A program made the translations under genes and the position numbers. From contig MU633961.1 in assembly GCA_026770595.1 (NCBI GenBank), positions 1 through 18,613 of the forward strand: a DNA stretch of 18,613 bases. Reading direction: 5' to 3'. This DNA comes from Ochromonadaceae sp. CCMP2298 (lineage: Eukaryota > Sar > Synurophyceae > Ochromonadales > Ochromonadaceae). Positions 16,948 through 18,613 of this stretch are shown here, one piece after another. A model generated the notes under the pieces. The model had not been told where the DNA came from. It worked only from the letters and a program-made list of their open reading frames with translations, and did no database searches. Every line of letters starts with the position of its first letter. Position 1 is the first letter of the stretch.

Positions 16948-18108
16948 CTAAGCCTCTGTATCCCCAGGGAGCGTCAGAGAGTGCACTCCTTCGAGGGCAC
17001 TCACATCCGCAATACCATCACAGCGAGTTAGATTCAGCGTGTGTACACCTCCGAGAGCACTCACATCCGTGATACCCGGACACCAACTTAGATTCAGCGT
17101 ACGCACACCTCCGAGAGCACTCACATCCGTGACACCCGGACACCAACTAAGATCCAGCGCATGTACGCCTCCGAGAGCACGCACATCCCTGATACCCTCA
17201 CAGCAACTAAGATTTAGCGCATGCACACCTCCGAGATCACATACATCCCTGATACCCGGACAGAAATTAAGAGTCAGCGTGTGGACCCCTCCTAGAGCAC
17301 TCACATCTCTGATACCCGGGCAGCCACTAAGATGCAGCCTATGCACGCCTCCGAGAGCGCTTACGTTCCTGATACCCTCACATTCACTAAGATCCAGAGT
17401 GTGGACGCCTCCGAGAGTACTCACATCCGTGATGCCATGACAGCTCATCAGAAATAGTGAGTGTACGCTTCCCAGAGCACTTACATCCTTGATCCTCTTA
17501 CACCCACGAAGATTCAGAGTATGAACACCTCCAAGAGTGCTAACATCCCTGATTCTCGGGCAGTAACTAAGATCAAGCGTATGCACCCCGCCAAGAGCAC
17601 TGACATCCCCGACACCCTCACAGTTATAGAGAGACAGCGTGTGCACACCTCCTAGAGCACTCACATCTTCGATACCCACACAGCGACGAAGACGCAGCGT
17701 GTGCACACCTCCGAGTGCACTGACATCCTTGAGACCCTTGCAGTCGCTAAGATCCAGTGTGTGTACGCCTGCAAGCGCATCAACGTTTCCTACATACGCA
17801 TTTGTCCTCAGTCTGACTCTTAAACGGGAGCTCAGATACTTGACCAAGTCGAAGCTTGCCATCCCCTCGAAGCACGGCGGCAGAGAGTGGCGCTTGGTGC
17901 TAAAGCCCTCATAAGACATTTCATCATCGAGCTCGACAGCCCATCTGCCCAGGTCGAAACGCAGCTGCAGCAGTTTGCGGGAGCATGCCGACAGCACGAA
18001 GAGCTCCCAATTCGAGAGGAACGGAGCGACGGCCAGGGCGAAAGGGCTCCCGAGAAGGTGCGCCCAGTCGAGCTTCTCCATTCTTCTTCTGCAGGAAAGC
18101 GATAGCAT
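16948..18108 (-). CDS. F-box-like protein with 14 tandem 20-residue leucine-rich repeats
   Basis: A 386-aa single-frame protein of unknown target. The N-terminal 100 residues include a weak F-box-like stretch (about 21-50: LLGSPFALAVAPFLSNWELFVLSACSRKLLQL pattern, hydrophobic spacing only). From residue 108 to the end are 14 repeats of the form DVSALGGVHTLxLxxCxGIx; the last is cut short. If the F-box is real, it would be a substrate receptor of an SCF ubiquitin ligase with the LRR sheet binding the substrate; otherwise it is simply an LRR recognition protein. There is no signal peptide or membrane helix. Start choice: ATG 18108, or the ATG at 18081 (MEKLDW). A TTTCCTGCAG just before 18081 resembles a splice acceptor, so an upstream exon is possible. 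The array is free of indels. Confidence 0.8.
   Translation of the reverse strand: MLSLSCRRRMEKLDWAHLLGSPFALAVAPFLSNWELFVLSACSRKLLQLRFDLGRWAVELDDEMSYEGFSTKRHSLPPCFEGMASFDLVKYLSSRLRVRLRTNAYVGNVDALAGVHTLDLSDCKGLKDVSALGGVHTLRLRRCVGIEDVSALGGVHTLSLYNCEGVGDVSALGGVHTLDLSYCPRIRDVSTLGGVHTLNLRGCKRIKDVSALGSVHSLFLMSCHGITDVSTLGGVHTLDLSECEGIRNVSALGGVHRLHLSGCPGIRDVSALGGVHTLTLNFCPGIRDVCDLGGVHALNLSCCEGIRDVRALGGVHALDLSWCPGVTDVSALGGVRTLNLSWCPGITDVSALGGVHTLNLTRCDGIADVSALEGVHSLTLPGDTEA
16979..17806 (-). repeat. 60-bp tandem repeat array coding the LRRs
   Basis: Thirteen full 60-bp units plus a partial end unit run head to tail without a single length change. The constant part (ACCTCCGAGAGCAC-TCACATCC on +) is well kept at DNA level, including many third codon positions. 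The stretch coding LxLxxC is the variable part. The unit nearest the N-terminus (about 17761-17806) is the most diverged. Confidence 0.9.
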
Positions 18109-18613
18109 TCACTGGAAAGCAGATTGTGCTGAGAGATAGAGTGTTTGTGCTCATTCTCCGCGTTGGTGCGAAGGATCGAGGATACGCGGAATGTAAACGA
18201 GGATTGCAAACTGAGGATTTCAAAGAAGGATTTGGTATGGAGGATTGCAAAGGAGGAAAGTACCTTAGTGGAGGATTCGAGAGGAGGATGGGTGGAAAGA
18301 GGGTAGAATAAGAAGGTGTGTCTTTTTCCTGACTTTCTCTTTCGCATTCCCCGGGGAATAGAATACCTTTCATGCAAGAAGAATTCGCACCTGGTGAATA
18401 TGTTCATATTTAGTTCGAACTCTTCTTGCATGAAAGGATGCAGCACGGCCTGCTGGACCTGGATGGGCAGGCCATCACATCTTCTCACCAAAACAGCAGG
18501 CCTCACATTCGAATGCTCGCGCCTTGTCATTCTAGCGCCGTTTGAGTCTGTATCCCTCTTTAGCGCGACGAAGCGCAGAGCCTGGGCCTTCAAGGATGCC
18601 CAAATACACCCTT
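18109..18613. other. Upstream region of LRR gene and right-edge sequence
   Basis: GAGGATT is repeated about five times between 18177 and 18288. A long hairpin lies at 18366-18437. From about 18440 to the right edge frames are open on both strands: minus, including VRRCDGLPIQVQQAVLHPF; plus, from ATGs at 18431 and 18438. None has a recognisable family, so I leave them uncalled. The minus frame can be joined in frame to the LRR gene through a GTATTC donor (18364) and the CTGCAG acceptor (18091), which is speculative. Confidence 0.35.
18366..18437. repeat. 22-nt inverted repeat (hairpin, 28-nt loop)
   Basis: Arms 18366-18387 and 18416-18437 are reverse complements with one mismatch, CCTTTCATGCAAGAAGA at the outer side. 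The loop is AT-rich. It could be a cruciform or hairpin RNA, or the remnant of a small foldback element; no target duplication is evident. Confidence 0.75.

Noticed and set aside
16979-17806. Regular 60-bp repeats as a CRISPR array or satellite
   Set aside because: The units are contiguous coding repeats with an LRR pattern, have no unique spacers, and the host is a eukaryote.

Overview
This looks like nuclear DNA from a photosynthetic eukaryote with a secondary plastid of the red lineage. A stramenopile alga is my first guess; a haptophyte or cryptophyte is possible. Three things support this. Seven of the eight genes are eukaryotic in type, and the partial gene at the left edge is unidentified. 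Five genes carry short GT-AG introns. The light-harvesting protein starts with a signal peptide ending in the ASAF motif that sends proteins into such plastids. The coding DNA is GC-rich, with an AT-rich island at about 4020-4370.

Layout: the 3' end of an unidentified membrane protein with an acidic tail (+, 1-654), then a 1 kb gap. Three minus-strand genes follow: a class II CPD photolyase (1665-3868, 4 exons), a GH30 glucosylceramidase (4876-7857, 6 exons) and a chlorophyll-binding light-harvesting protein (8415-9299, 2 exons). After a divergent promoter come a TBC1D23-like TBC/rhodanese protein (+, 9881-13702, 3 exons), a TRM7/FTSJ1 tRNA 2'-O-methyltransferase (-, 13984-14910), an RBM34/Nop12-like nucleolar RNA-binding protein (+, 15378-16723, 2 exons) and an F-box-like/LRR protein of 14 repeats (-, 16948-18108). 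The last 500 bases hold repeats, a long hairpin and an unresolved edge ORF.

The genes do not form one pathway; this is an ordinary gene-dense eukaryotic segment. FTSJ1 and RBM34 both serve translation or ribosome production and share a divergent promoter. The less ordinary points are as follows. (1) The photolyase has a possible bipartite plastid presequence ahead of a second start next to an NLS-like stretch, and upstream of it lie a perfect 13-bp hairpin and a 405-bp foldback MITE. (2) The glucosylceramidase has a lectin-like insertion and a type II anchor with a YxxPhi-like tail. (3) The TBC1D23-like protein keeps both catalytic fingers that I recall the animal protein lacking. (4) The LRR array has exact 60-bp units, with most variation at the exposed beta-strand positions. 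(5) The introns are uniform: 109-190 nt, mostly phase 0, filled with pyrimidine-rich simple repeats on the sense strand, while repeat inserts in exons are mostly purine-rich on the sense strand.

Exon borders were read by eye from frame continuity, GT/AG sites and family alignment from memory. No search or transcript data were available.
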